From the NCBI GenBank assembly GCA_003600225.1, contig QZFT01000100.1, positions 62,001 to 126,000 of the forward strand: a stretch of DNA of 64,000 nucleotides. Reading direction: 5' to 3'. This DNA comes from Pseudonocardiaceae bacterium YIM PH 21723 (GTDB lineage Bacteria > Actinomycetota > Actinomycetes > Mycobacteriales > Pseudonocardiaceae). Below, piece by piece: positions 7,513 to 16,433 of this stretch. Position numbers and translations under genes: made by a program. The notes beneath the pieces were generated by a model. The model was not told the origin of the DNA. It saw nothing but the letters and a program-made list of their open reading frames with translations, and ran no database searches. How positions within the stretch are numbered: position 1 is the first letter of the stretch; the number at the start of each line of letters is the position of its first letter.

Positions 7513-9210
7513 CTACCAGAAGATGATGTTCAGAGCGGCGGTCAGCACCAGGGCTCCGGTGCCGAGCAGCACCGGTGACCGGTACCAGGCGGCGTTCTCG
7601 CCGACCGCCAGCTGGGTGCGGTCCGCCTTCGGCGTCAGCGACCAGACCAGCCCGGCCAGCTCGCTGTCCGGTTTGGGCCGGGTGGCCAGCGAGACCACCA
7701 CGCTGACCAGGATGTCCACCACGAACGCGGCGCTGGCACCGACGAACGCCGGACCCTGACCGGCCAGTTCCAGCACGCCCGCCCGGACCAGCAGGTCGAT
7801 GGTGAGCGCGGCCAGGGTGCCCGCGACCAGACCGGCCCAGCCGGCGGCCGGGGTCATCCGCTTCCAGAACATGCCCAGGATGAAGGTGGCGAACAGCGGG
7901 GCGTTGAAGAAGGAGAACAGCGTCTGGACGTAGTCCATGATGTTGTTGTAGCCACCCGCGATGGCCGCGGTGCCCATCGCGATGAAGGTGCCGACCACCG
8001 TGACCCAGCGGCCCACCTTCAGGTAGTAGTCGTCCGGCTTGTCCTTCTTCACGTAGGACTGCCAGATGTCGTAGGTGAAGACGGTGTTCAGCGAGCTGAT
8101 GTTCGCCGCCATACCCGCCATGAACGCGGCCAGCAGGCCGGTGATCGCGATGCCCAGCATGCCGTTGGGCAACAGGTCCCTGATCAACAGCTGCAACGCG
8201 TTGTTGAAGTTGACCTCGGTGTGTGCACCGGGATCCGCCAGCAGCGTCGCCTTGGCCTTGTCCAGCTCGGGCACCAGCACGGCGGCCAGCATGCCCGGGA
8301 TGATCACGATCAACGCGATGAGCGCCTTCGGGTAGGCGCCGATCAACGGGGTGCGCCGGGCCGCGGACATGTCCTTGGCCGACAGCGCGCGCTGCACCTC
8401 GGCGAAGTTGGTCGTCCAGTAGCCGAAGGACAACACGAAGCCCAGGCCGAACACCAGCCCGATGACCGACAGCACGCTGTCGCCGAGGCCGGTGATGTTG
8501 TTGCCGGGCCAGCTGTTCAGCTGCTCGGCGGCGTTGGCGTTGTTGGCGGTGATCTTCTCCGTGAGCCCCTGCCAGCCACCGACCTTGTGCAGGCCGGCGA
8601 TGGTCAGCGGCAGCAGCATCGCGACGATCACGAAGAACTGCAGCACCTCGTTGTAGATCGCCGCGGACAGGCCACCCAGCGTGGTGTAGGCCAGCACCAC
8701 CAGGCCGGCCACGATGATGGACAGCGAGAGCGGCCAGCCCAGCAACACATTGACCACCGTGGCCAGCGCGAACAGGTTCACACCCGCGATGAGCACGGCG
8801 GCCAGCGCGAAGCTGATCGCGTTCACCAGATGTGCGCCTTTGCCGAACCGGCGCAGCAGGAACTCCGGAACGCTCCGCACCTTGGAGCCGTAGTAGAACG
8901 GCATCATCACCAGGCCGAGGAACACCATGGCCGGTACGGCGCCGATCCAGAAGTAGTGCATCGTCGGCAACCCGTACTGGGCGCCGCTGGCGCTCATGCC
9001 GAAGATCTCCAGCGCACCCAGGTTCGCCGAGATGAAGGCCAGACCCGTCACCCACGCGGGCAGCGAACGGCCGGACAGCAGGAAGTCCAGACTGGTGGAC
9101 ACCGAACGGCGCGCCATGTAGCCGATACCGAGTACGACCACGAAGTACAGGCCGAGCAAGGAATAGTCCAGCGCATCCGCGTGCAGACGCAGATCCGTTG
9201 CGCTCAACAT
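7513..9210 (-). CDS. Sodium:solute symporter (SSS family)
   Basis: This 565-residue integral membrane protein has about 13-14 hydrophobic helices and is typical in length for SSS permeases. The N-terminal GIGYMARRS and SGRSLPAW segments, the early GALEIFGMSASGAQYG helix and the GGLSAAIYNEVLQFF signature region (around residue 190) match the SGLT/vSGLT-like branch. It should use the sodium gradient for uptake of a sugar or other solute, which is not identifiable here. The ATG at 9210 follows a GGGGAGG site. The small membrane-protein gene follows immediately. Confidence 0.9.
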   Translation of the reverse strand: MLSATDLRLHADALDYSLLGLYFVVVLGIGYMARRSVSTSLDFLLSGRSLPAWVTGLAFISANLGALEIFGMSASGAQYGLPTMHYFWIGAVPAMVFLGLVMMPFYYGSKVRSVPEFLLRRFGKGAHLVNAISFALAAVLIAGVNLFALATVVNVLLGWPLSLSIIVAGLVVLAYTTLGGLSAAIYNEVLQFFVIVAMLLPLTIAGLHKVGGWQGLTEKITANNANAAEQLNSWPGNNITGLGDSVLSVIGLVFGLGFVLSFGYWTTNFAEVQRALSAKDMSAARRTPLIGAYPKALIALIVIIPGMLAAVLVPELDKAKATLLADPGAHTEVNFNNALQLLIRDLLPNGMLGIAITGLLAAFMAGMAANISSLNTVFTYDIWQSYVKKDKPDDYYLKVGRWVTVVGTFIAMGTAAIAGGYNNIMDYVQTLFSFFNAPLFATFILGMFWKRMTPAAGWAGLVAGTLAALTIDLLVRAGVLELAGQGPAFVGASAAFVVDILVSVVVSLATRPKPDSELAGLVWSLTPKADRTQLAVGENAAWYRSPVLLGTGALVLTAALNIIFW

Positions 9211-9239
9211 CGGTTTACCTCCCCTTCAACCGAATGTCG

Positions 9240-9259
9240 CGATCGCATCGTTGCGATCG
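9240..9259. promoter_or_regulatory. Palindrome upstream of the symporter gene
   Basis: Perfect 8-bp arms CGATCGCA (9240-9247) and TGCGATCG (9252-9259) flank TCGT, 30 bases upstream of the symporter start. This could be a repressor operator or a leader hairpin; no regulator gene is adjacent. Confidence 0.4.
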
Positions 9260-9362
9260 AGCCGCGCCACCGTAGGCACGCAAGACGGGTCTAGACCATC
9301 CCGCATGCTTAATCGGTTACGAAGTTGACACCTTCAGGGGTGGCAACGAGGCAATCCACCCG

Positions 9363-10025
9363 CTATGCGCGCGTGGCGGCGGTGTTCTTTCCCACGATCA
9401 CCGTGCCCGCCGTCCGCCAGCCGAGCGACTCGTAGAGTGCCCGTCCCATGTCGGTGCCGATGAGCAATCCGGTGGCCGCCCCGGCTTCCCTGGCCGCGCT
9501 GACCAGGCCATCCATCACCTGGGCACCCAGCCCCCGGCGCCGGTGTCCGGGCTCGGTGCCGATCGCGTGCGGGACGGCGACCGAGCCGCGCAGACCGATC
9601 ACCCCGAAGGCGGCCGGCTTCTCGTCGGCCGCGGTGATCTGCATGCGCAGCACGTCTCCCGTGCGGATCAACACCGAGGTGTAACCGGCGGCGGTCCTGC
9701 CGGGTAACTGGCGGTCCAGGTCCACGGTCATGAACCACTCCCGCGCATACGACCGGTCCAGCCCGGCCTCGATCATGACCTGCTCGGCCTCGTCCGGCTC
9801 CTCGGTGATCACCGTGTACCAGGTGCGCTCCGGCATGGCCATCACCCGATCCGCCCAGAACCGGACGGCCGCCGGATCACTGCCGGCCAGGAAGACCTCC
9901 CTGGTATGCGTCTCCCGGGTCAGCCGCGCCTGCGAGGTATCGCCGGCCCGGGTGGGCGCGGCCAGGCCGTCGGCCAGACAGAAGCCGTCGACCCAGCGGT
10001 GCACGAGATCGGACAGGTTGGTCAT
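9363..10025 (-). CDS. GNAT family N-acetyltransferase
   Basis: This 220-residue protein has the GNAT fold in its C-terminal half. The acetyl-CoA binding motif A appears as GTEPGHRRRGLGAQVMDGL near residue 163, followed by the ALYESLGW motif B segment. The N-terminal half is less conserved and carries a DPAAVRFWADRV stretch. It probably acetylates an amino group of a small molecule or protein. It begins 36 bases after the MFS gene and may be co-transcribed with it. Confidence 0.85.
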   Translation of the reverse strand: MTNLSDLVHRWVDGFCLADGLAAPTRAGDTSQARLTRETHTREVFLAGSDPAAVRFWADRVMAMPERTWYTVITEEPDEAEQVMIEAGLDRSYAREWFMTVDLDRQLPGRTAAGYTSVLIRTGDVLRMQITAADEKPAAFGVIGLRGSVAVPHAIGTEPGHRRRGLGAQVMDGLVSAAREAGAATGLLIGTDMGRALYESLGWRTAGTVIVGKNTAATRA

Positions 10026-10061
10026 ATACGCATCTGACCACAGGGGTCTGACACTCCGGTT

Positions 10062-11120
10062 TCAGGAGGCCAGCAGCACCCCACCGGCCAGCGCCCCGCC
10101 GCCGATACCCAGGTTGAACGCCGCGACGTACCAGGCGGAGGCGACATCGGCGGACCGGCCACTGACCCGGAGCACGCCGGTCTGCATGGACACCGGCACC
10201 GCCGAGAAGGCGAATCCCCAGGCGAAGAAGACGAGAACCAGCAGCGGCCATCGGACACCGAACACGAAGACCGCGATCGCCGTGACCAACAGGGTGACCG
10301 TGCCGAACAGCACGGCCCTCGGCCGGCCGTCGACCAGCATGCCGCTGAGCCAGGTGCCGCCGATGCCGGCCAGCCCGTAGACCGACAGCAGGATGCTCAC
10401 CCGCGCCGGATCGGCGACACCCGAATCACGGAGCAGATCGGTGCAGTAGGTGTAGACGGTGAAGTTGCCGAGCACCAGCACCGCGGTGGTGATCACCAGC
10501 GAGGGCAGGCCGGGCAGCAGGAGCACCTTGGGCAGGTCACCGACCCGCTGGGTGGGCGATGACCCGGTGTCCGGCAGGACTCGCCAGGCGATCAACAGCA
10601 TCACCAGGGCTACCGCGGAGACCAGCAGGAAGGCGTTGCGCCAGCCGGTTGCGGCGCCCAGCGCGGTGCCGAGCGGGACACCGAGCACCACCGCCGTGGA
10701 ACCGCCGCCGAAGACCACGGCCGCCGCCCGTCCGGGACGTTCCGGGTCGGCGAGCGCCGCCGCGTAACCGGCGATGATCGACCAGAAGACGCCGTGCGCG
10801 GCGCCGCACACCAGCCGGGCGGCGGCCACCATCGGGAATCCGACGGCCAGTCCGGACAAGGCCGTTCCGAGCACGAACACCCCACACATCGCGAGGAAGA
10901 CCCGGTGCCGCGGCCAGCGGGAGACGAGCGCGGTGAGGGGCGCCGCCGTGAGGGCGGCGGTGAACGCGTACGCGGTCACCAACAGCCCCGCCCGTGCGTC
11001 GCTGATACCGAGATCCCCGCTGATCTGCGGCAACAGGCCGACGGGGAGCAGTTCCGTGGTGACGACGACGAACGCGGTGACGGTGAGCACCGCCAAGGCT
11101 GCCGCCCTGCGGGTGATCAT
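10062..11120 (-). CDS. MFS transporter, DHA1 type, lacking the last helix
   Basis: This 352-residue permease starts at ATG 11120 (MITRRAAALAV); a second ATG at 11144 would add eight residues. The LVSRWPRHRVFL loop between helices 2 and 3 and the helix-5 region are typical of sugar/drug efflux members, which are usually 390-410 residues. Here the frame stops at 10062 straight after GGALAGGVLLAS, so the final transmembrane helix is absent. No continuation is seen in the other frames before the GNAT gene starts. It is either a natural short form or a decayed copy. Confidence 0.82.
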   Translation of the reverse strand: MITRRAAALAVLTVTAFVVVTTELLPVGLLPQISGDLGISDARAGLLVTAYAFTAALTAAPLTALVSRWPRHRVFLAMCGVFVLGTALSGLAVGFPMVAAARLVCGAAHGVFWSIIAGYAAALADPERPGRAAAVVFGGGSTAVVLGVPLGTALGAATGWRNAFLLVSAVALVMLLIAWRVLPDTGSSPTQRVGDLPKVLLLPGLPSLVITTAVLVLGNFTVYTYCTDLLRDSGVADPARVSILLSVYGLAGIGGTWLSGMLVDGRPRAVLFGTVTLLVTAIAVFVFGVRWPLLVLVFFAWGFAFSAVPVSMQTGVLRVSGRSADVASAWYVAAFNLGIGGGALAGGVLLAS

Positions 11121-11196
11121 GCAGGCCACGGTAGGGCCCGACATCGATGTCAGGCCCGGCCGTTGTGAGAACGCGAACAGAAGGTTTACCGGCCGC

Positions 11197-11856
11197 CTAG
11201 AACAGGCGGAACTCGTCCGACTCGATGCCACGCAGCGCGTCGTAGTCCAGCACCAGGCAACGGATGCCGCGGTCCTCGGCCAGCGTGCGGGCCTGCGGCT
11301 TGATCTGCTGCGCGGCGAACACGCCGGTGACCGGGGCCAGCAGCGGGTCGCGGTTGAGCAGTTCCAGGTAGCGCGTCAGCTGCTCCACGCCGTCGATCTC
11401 CCCGCGGCGCTTGATCTCCACCGCGACCGAGGCGCCCTTGGCGTCCTTGCACATCAGGTCCACCGGACCGATGGGGGTCGGGAACTCGCGGCGGACCAGG
11501 GTGTAGCCCTCACCGAGGGTGGTCACGTGCTCGGCCAGCAGTTTCTGCAGGTCCGCCTCGACGCCGTCCTTGACCAGGCCGGGCTCGGGGCCGAGTTCGT
11601 GCTTGGAGTCCTCGAAGACCTCTTCCAGGGAGATGATCAGCTTCTCCCCGGCCTTGTTCTGCACGGTCCAGATGCCCGGGTCCTCGATCAGCCAGCAGGG
11701 CGGGCTCATCCAGTTCAGTGGCTTGTACGCCCGGTCGTCGGAGTGGATCGAGACGGAACCGTCCGCCTTGATCAGCAGCAACCGGTTGGCCATCGGGAGG
11801 TGGGCCGTCAGCCGGCCGACGTAGTCGACCTGACAGCGGGCAATGACAAGACGCAC
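11197..11856 (-). CDS. nucS: Endonuclease NucS (non-canonical mismatch repair)
   Basis: This 219-residue protein closely resembles actinobacterial NucS, the mismatch-specific endonuclease that replaces MutS/MutL in these bacteria. The N-terminal DNA-binding part has [13 protein letters not shown] and [14 protein letters not shown]. The C-terminal nuclease part has the Asp of PVDLM and the ExK pair in [17 protein letters not shown] chose the GTG at 11856 (VRLVIARC) because the family begins there. The ribosome site is weak, and the longer open frame upstream lies over the NUDIX gene and is rejected. It is divergent from the NUDIX gene with a 60-base spacer. Confidence 0.95.
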   Translation of the reverse strand: MRLVIARCQVDYVGRLTAHLPMANRLLLIKADGSVSIHSDDRAYKPLNWMSPPCWLIEDPGIWTVQNKAGEKLIISLEEVFEDSKHELGPEPGLVKDGVEADLQKLLAEHVTTLGEGYTLVRREFPTPIGPVDLMCKDAKGASVAVEIKRRGEIDGVEQLTRYLELLNRDPLLAPVTGVFAAQQIKPQARTLAEDRGIRCLVLDYDALRGIESDEFRLF

Positions 11857-11916
11857 CCGGACACTGTAGAGAGCCCGGCAAATCGGGCGCAGCCGGGTCC
11901 GGCAGAGTATGCGGCC

Positions 11917-12453
11917 ATGGAGACGGTAGACAGTCGAGACGTCTATACGAACGCGTGGATGACCGTCCGCGAGGACGACATCGTGCGGCCGGATGGCAGC
12001 GCCGGCATCTACGGCGTGGTGGACAAGCCGGACTACGCGTTGGTGATCGCCATGGACGGCGACCGGCTGCGGCTGGTCAACCAGTACCGCTACCCGCTCG
12101 GCCTGCGGCGCTGGGAGTTCCCGCAGGGCACCGCGCCGGACCGGGCGGAGCTGCCGCCGCTGGAGCTGGCCGCCCGGGAGCTGCGCGAGGAGACCGGCCT
12201 GACCGCCGAGCACTGGGTGGAGCTGGGGCTCATCGACGTAGCGGCGGGCATGTCCAGCCAGCGCGGGCGGGTGTTCCTGGCCTCCGGGCTGACCGAGGGC
12301 GCCGCCGAGCTGGAGCACGAGGAGCAGGACCTGATCTCCGCGTGGTTCTCCCGCGGCGAGTTCGAGGAACTGATCGCCAAGGGTGAGGTCACCGACGCCC
12401 AGTCACTCGCCGCGTACGCGTTGCTGTTGCTCCACGAGAGGTCATCAGGCTGA
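11917..12453 (+). CDS. NUDIX hydrolase
   Basis: This 178-residue protein has a clear Nudix box (Gx5Ex7REUxEExGU), ending in [14 protein letters not shown] near residue 95, that binds divalent metal for hydrolysis of nucleoside diphosphate-linked compounds. The sequence around it ([10 protein letters not shown]) resembles ADP-ribose-type NUDIX enzymes. The ATG at 11917 is chosen because upstream sequence in this frame belongs to the nucS promoter region. Its divergent arrangement with nucS suggests a shared promoter segment. Confidence 0.88.
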   Translation: METVDSRDVYTNAWMTVREDDIVRPDGSAGIYGVVDKPDYALVIAMDGDRLRLVNQYRYPLGLRRWEFPQGTAPDRAELPPLELAARELREETGLTAEHWVELGLIDVAAGMSSQRGRVFLASGLTEGAAELEHEEQDLISAWFSRGEFEELIAKGEVTDAQSLAAYALLLLHERSSG

Positions 12454-12566
12454 CGGCTGTCCGGTTGCGGTCGCACTGCTCCGATCGGCCGCCGGATGCT
12501 CCTACGCTCGGCGGAGGCCGCACGGGGGTGTCTGGGGTTGTGCGGCAACATCCGAGAGGAGTGACC

Positions 12567-13187
12567 ATGGCGCCGTTGTTCGCCGTGGCGGGCCTGGTGC
12601 TGTCCCTTGCCCAGCCCGTCACCGCCGCCGCTATCGACGCACCGCCGCCCGGTTCGATCACCGTCAACGTCGTCACCGTGAACGGCTCCGGCTGCCGGCC
12701 GGGCACCGCGACCGTCGCGGTCTCCGGCGACCGCAAGAGCTTCACCGTGACCTACAGCGAGTACCTCGCCAAGGCCGGCCGGGGCACCACCAGCACCGAC
12801 CGGCGCAAGGACTGTCAGCTCAACCTCGAGGTCCACGTTCCGGAGGGCCACACCTACGCGATCCAGAAGGTGGACTATCGCGGGTTCGCCTCGCTGACGC
12901 GTGGGGCGAGCGGCAACCTGGACGCGAGCTACTACTTCGCCGGGCTCTCGCCGACCCAGCAACGCGGTCACCGGCTCACCGGTCCGAAATCGGACAATTG
13001 GCAGTTCACCGACCAGTCCGACATCGAGACGATGATCTACAAGCCATGCGGTGAGGACCGGAACTTCAACATCAAGACCGCACTGCGGGCGAACGCCAGG
13101 CAGACCGCGGAGCAGAGCTTCCTGTCCATCGACTCGACCGACGTGGACTTCAGCTCCCGCTACTACTTCGCCTGGAAACGCTGCTGA
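12567..13187 (+). CDS. DUF4360 secreted protein (isolated copy)
   Basis: This 206-residue exported protein has a signal peptide (about residues 1-22), followed by the DUF4360 pattern PPPGSITVNVVTVNGSGC. The four Cys in GSGC, KDCQL, KPCGE and the terminal KRC are shared with the three copies at 19.8-21.7 kb, and two disulfides are likely. The function of DUF4360 is unknown. The ATG follows GAGAGGA. The 3' end overlaps the convergent M48 peptidase gene by 25 bases. Confidence 0.85.
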   Translation: MAPLFAVAGLVLSLAQPVTAAAIDAPPPGSITVNVVTVNGSGCRPGTATVAVSGDRKSFTVTYSEYLAKAGRGTTSTDRRKDCQLNLEVHVPEGHTYAIQKVDYRGFASLTRGASGNLDASYYFAGLSPTQQRGHRLTGPKSDNWQFTDQSDIETMIYKPCGEDRNFNIKTALRANARQTAEQSFLSIDSTDVDFSSRYYFAWKRC

Positions 13188-14632
13188 TCGAGTGGGACAT
13201 CCCGCTCCGACAGCCAGGTCCGCAGGCGCGTGACCTGGGACGGATCGGACACGGCGGCATGAACTGTGCAGGTCAGCTCCTCGGAGTCCAGCTCGATCCC
13301 GGAGGCGAACCGCACCCGGAACGGCCCGGACCAGTTCAGTTCATGCTCGCCGAGTCCGGCGACCACCACGGCCGCGATGATCGTGTCGGTGAGCAGGTTC
13401 GTCAGCACCGACCCGGACTCCGCCGCCGTCAGGTGCTCCGCAGCGGGCAGCCAGCTCGCGAGCCGGTGGACCTTGTCCGCTTCCAGACCGTCCAGGGTCT
13501 CGCCCAGCGTGCCGTTCCTGGCCACCCCGGACCGCCTGGCCAGGTCACGTAACCGCTCGGCGCCATCCATGGCCTGGAGGAAACCGGCCGTGCGGGCGAT
13601 CTCCGGCCAGGACGCCCTCGGCAGGTTCCGTCCCCCGGTCAACCGGATCTCGATCGACGGCAGATCCGCCAGCAGCACCCACGCCTGCCGATCATCGGAG
13701 GGCACCTCCCGGACCCCGGCCGCGTCCGCCAGCGCGATCCGCTCACGCAGCGGCGGATGGCTGTCCCAGGTGGACACCGGTTCGACGTCCAGCCAGTCGT
13801 CCCAGAGCTCGGCCGAGTGCGCCGCCCGGACCGGATCGGTCAGCAGCGAGCGGAATCCGGCCACCAGCTCCGGATTGAGCCGGGCGGTGGCGGCCAGCTC
13901 CAGGTAGTCCTCATACTCCAGCATCGCACCAGCGAGGGCGGGCAGTCTGCGCAGCGCCGATCGGAGCGCGGCGGGTCCCGCCACCTGGACGGCGAGGCGG
14001 TCGGCCTGCAGTTCCTGCGCCCGGTTGACCGATCGCACGAACAGCCCGTACAGGTACGTGTACGCCTGGAGCGTCGCGCCCGCGATGCCGTGCACCTTGT
14101 GGCTGATCTGCTCCATCGCCACCGTGCCCCGGTAGGTGACGGCGGCGAGCCTGGTGTGCCCGTGGGAGTAGTGACCGAGCTCGTGGGCCAGCACCGCACG
14201 CAGCTCCGCGACGGAGAGCCCGGCCAGCAACGGCCAGCCGATCCGCAGGTACCGCCGGCCTGGCACCAGCCCCAGCAGCCGGCCCTCCTCCTGCACGTTC
14301 GCGTTCGCCTCGCCGATGAGGTGGATCTCGTCCGGTGCACGGGTGCCGACCTCGGCGGCGAGCTCGTCCACGATCCGCCACAGCTCCGGCTGCCCGGCCC
14401 GATCGATCTCGGCCTCCCGGACGAACCGGTAGCCCCGCGCGGAGAGCGCCAGCGACTCGGTGACCGCCCACGCGGTCGCCAGCCCGACGATCATCCAGTA
14501 GAGCCCGCTGATCGGATTGGTGTCCAGCCTCCAGACGCCGACCAGCAGCGGTGTGATGATCAACGCGGGGATCACGAGGAAGTACCCGCCGAGAAGTGCC
14601 ACGCCACAGGCGGCACGCAACCGCAATCCCAC
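13163..14632 (-). CDS. M48 family zinc metallopeptidase, membrane-anchored
   Basis: This protein of about 489 residues has the zinc-binding HExxH motif in LAHELGHYSHG near residue 156. The third ligand Glu is probably in the AQELQADRLAVQVAG helix. Two N-terminal transmembrane helices precede the catalytic part, as in HtpX/Ste24-like enzymes. I take the GTG at 14632 (VGLRLRAACG), which has GGGGG upstream and begins just before the first helix. Longer frames reach into the divergent LppU-like gene. A role in membrane or envelope protein turnover is inferred from the family. Confidence 0.83.
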   Translation of the reverse strand: MGLRLRAACGVALLGGYFLVIPALIITPLLVGVWRLDTNPISGLYWMIVGLATAWAVTESLALSARGYRFVREAEIDRAGQPELWRIVDELAAEVGTRAPDEIHLIGEANANVQEEGRLLGLVPGRRYLRIGWPLLAGLSVAELRAVLAHELGHYSHGHTRLAAVTYRGTVAMEQISHKVHGIAGATLQAYTYLYGLFVRSVNRAQELQADRLAVQVAGPAALRSALRRLPALAGAMLEYEDYLELAATARLNPELVAGFRSLLTDPVRAAHSAELWDDWLDVEPVSTWDSHPPLRERIALADAAGVREVPSDDRQAWVLLADLPSIEIRLTGGRNLPRASWPEIARTAGFLQAMDGAERLRDLARRSGVARNGTLGETLDGLEADKVHRLASWLPAAEHLTAAESGSVLTNLLTDTIIAAVVVAGLGEHELNWSGPFRVRFASGIELDSEELTCTVHAAVSDPSQVTRLRTWLSERDVPLDQQRFQAK

Positions 14633-14781
14633 CGCAGGCCCCCAGTGTCCTCGCTCAGGTGTCGACTCCTTGTCGGCGGAACCAGCCCCGGCGTTTCGCG
14701 AATGTGCTGTAACCAGGGCCACAGCTCGTAATGTCCGCCCACAGACGGCCGATAAGCGGGCAAACACCTGGGGGTTATGCC

Positions 14782-15660
14782 ATGACAACACCACCGTTCA
14801 GCATGCCGCCGATGCCGTCGGCGCTGCCGCCTGGGCCACCGCCGCGGAAGAAGAACCGGCTGCTCGGAACCGGGATCGGCATCGCGATCGCGCTGGTCGC
14901 GTTCTTCGCCATGCGCTTCGTCGTACTGTCACTCGGCCACGCACTGGTGGAAACCGGGCACGAGGCGCAGATCGGTGAGTGCCTCGCCGAGAACGCTCAG
15001 CAGGAGAGCACGCCGAAGGCCGTCGACTGCGCTGGCGCCCGGTACAAGGTCGTCGGCTTCGACCAGCCCAGCGAGCCGGGGTACATCAGACTCGGCGGGG
15101 CCTGCGGTGACTTCGACACGGCCGACGCCAAGCTGACGCCCGCCGGATCCGAGCAGAACAAGGTCTACTGCCTGGAGGATCTGAAGGAACCGGGCCACCG
15201 GCTCCCGAAGGTCGACGACTGCCTGGCGGGCGACGCGGGCGACCAGGCCTCGCTGAAGACCGCCGACTGCGCGACGGCCGACTTCCGGGTGCTCGCCATC
15301 GAGAAGGGCATCTCGGTCGGCCTCGGAGGCTCGCCGGCCTGTAGCGAGCAGCCCAAGACCGGGCCGGTGCTGAAGTGGACTCGTGGGCTGGGGGCGCGCT
15401 CGGTGTGCCTGCAGGACCTCAAGAACCCGAACAACCACCTGCCCGCAGTGGGTGACTGCATGGCGGAGGCAGCGGACAAGACGCTGTCCATCGTGGACTG
15501 CTCGCAGGCGAAGTACCGGGTGCTCGGCACGAAACCGGCCGACGCGATCGACCTGGATTTCGAACCGTGCAAGGAGTTCCCGACCGCCGTCGCGTACGGC
15601 AGCTGGAGCTACAAGTCGAGCCCGCTCAACAAGATCAAGCTCTGCCTGGCCCGGCGCTAG
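14782..15660 (+). CDS. LppU/SCO3897-like membrane-anchored protein with three Cys repeats
   Basis: This 292-residue protein has a short Pro-rich cytoplasmic N-terminus, one transmembrane helix (about residues 33-55), then three consecutive extracytoplasmic units of about 75 residues. Each unit has the pattern GxCLA...VDC..A.Y.V...C...CL, seen in GECLAENAQ, DDCLAGDAG and GDCMAEAAD. The repeated Cys suggest a conserved disulfide scaffold. This resembles the LppU/SCO3897 group; the molecular role is unknown. The ATG follows CTGGGGG. The stop shares CTAG with the convergent enoyl-CoA hydratase gene. Confidence 0.75.
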   Translation: MTTPPFSMPPMPSALPPGPPPRKKNRLLGTGIGIAIALVAFFAMRFVVLSLGHALVETGHEAQIGECLAENAQQESTPKAVDCAGARYKVVGFDQPSEPGYIRLGGACGDFDTADAKLTPAGSEQNKVYCLEDLKEPGHRLPKVDDCLAGDAGDQASLKTADCATADFRVLAIEKGISVGLGGSPACSEQPKTGPVLKWTRGLGARSVCLQDLKNPNNHLPAVGDCMAEAADKTLSIVDCSQAKYRVLGTKPADAIDLDFEPCKEFPTAVAYGSWSYKSSPLNKIKLCLARR

Positions 15661-16409
15661 AAGGCGGGCGGACGCTTCTCCAGGAAGGCGGCGATGCCCT
15701 CGCGGGCCTCCGGGGTCTGCGAGGCCGCCGCCATCGCCTCGATGGCCAGGCCATACGCGTCCTGCTCCGGCCGGTCCAGCTGCGCGTACAGCACGCGCTT
15801 GCCGTAGGCCTTGGACTCCCGGCCGCCCCGGGTGGCCCTGGCCAGCAGCGAGTCGACCGCCTCGTCCAGTGACGCGTCCGGCACGGCGTGGTTGATCAGC
15901 CCCCAGTCCGCGGCGGTGGCCGCGTCGATGACGTCGCCGGTGAGCGCCAGTTCCATCAGCCGTTTCCGGCCGATCGACCGGGCCACCGGCACCGCGGGCG
16001 TGTGGCAGAACCAGCCGCCCTTGCCGCCCGGCAACGCGAACCCGGCCGACTCCCCGGCCACCGCCAGATCGCAGGAGGCCACCAGCTGGCAGCCGGCCGC
16101 GGTGGCCAGCGCGTGCACCCGGGCGATCACCACCTGCGGCACCGCGTGGATGGTGCGCATCAGCTCGGTGCAGACGTCCAGCAACGACCGCACGCCGGCC
16201 AGATCCCGCGCACCGACATCGGCGAAGTCGTGCCCGGCGGAGAACACCGGTCCATCGGCCGCGAGCACGATTCCGGTGGCGTCCGACTCCCCCGCCTGCT
16301 GGAACGCGGCGAGCAGCTCCCGCAGGTGCTCCTCGGACAGGGCGTTGCGTTTGGCCGCCCTGGTCATGGTGATCCGGACCGTGTCCCCGATGCGCGCGAC
16401 GTCGACCAT
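15657..16409 (-). CDS. Enoyl-CoA hydratase/isomerase family protein
   Basis: This 250-residue crotonase-fold protein has the oxyanion-hole segment GPVFSAGHDFADV near residue 54 and the second segment with AAGCQLVASCDLAVAG near residue 110. The mid-protein helix GFALPGGKGGW replaces the more common catalytic Glu-containing stretch, so activity as a hydratase is not certain. It ends with the usual EGIAAFLEKRPP. It should bind acyl-CoA in fatty acid or branched-chain metabolism. The final four bases overlap the convergent gene's stop. Confidence 0.87.
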   Translation of the reverse strand: MVDVARIGDTVRITMTRAAKRNALSEEHLRELLAAFQQAGESDATGIVLAADGPVFSAGHDFADVGARDLAGVRSLLDVCTELMRTIHAVPQVVIARVHALATAAGCQLVASCDLAVAGESAGFALPGGKGGWFCHTPAVPVARSIGRKRLMELALTGDVIDAATAADWGLINHAVPDASLDEAVDSLLARATRGGRESKAYGKRVLYAQLDRPEQDAYGLAIEAMAAASQTPEAREGIAAFLEKRPPAF

Positions 16410-16433
16410 GCCCTCGACAGTAGCGCCGCCGGC

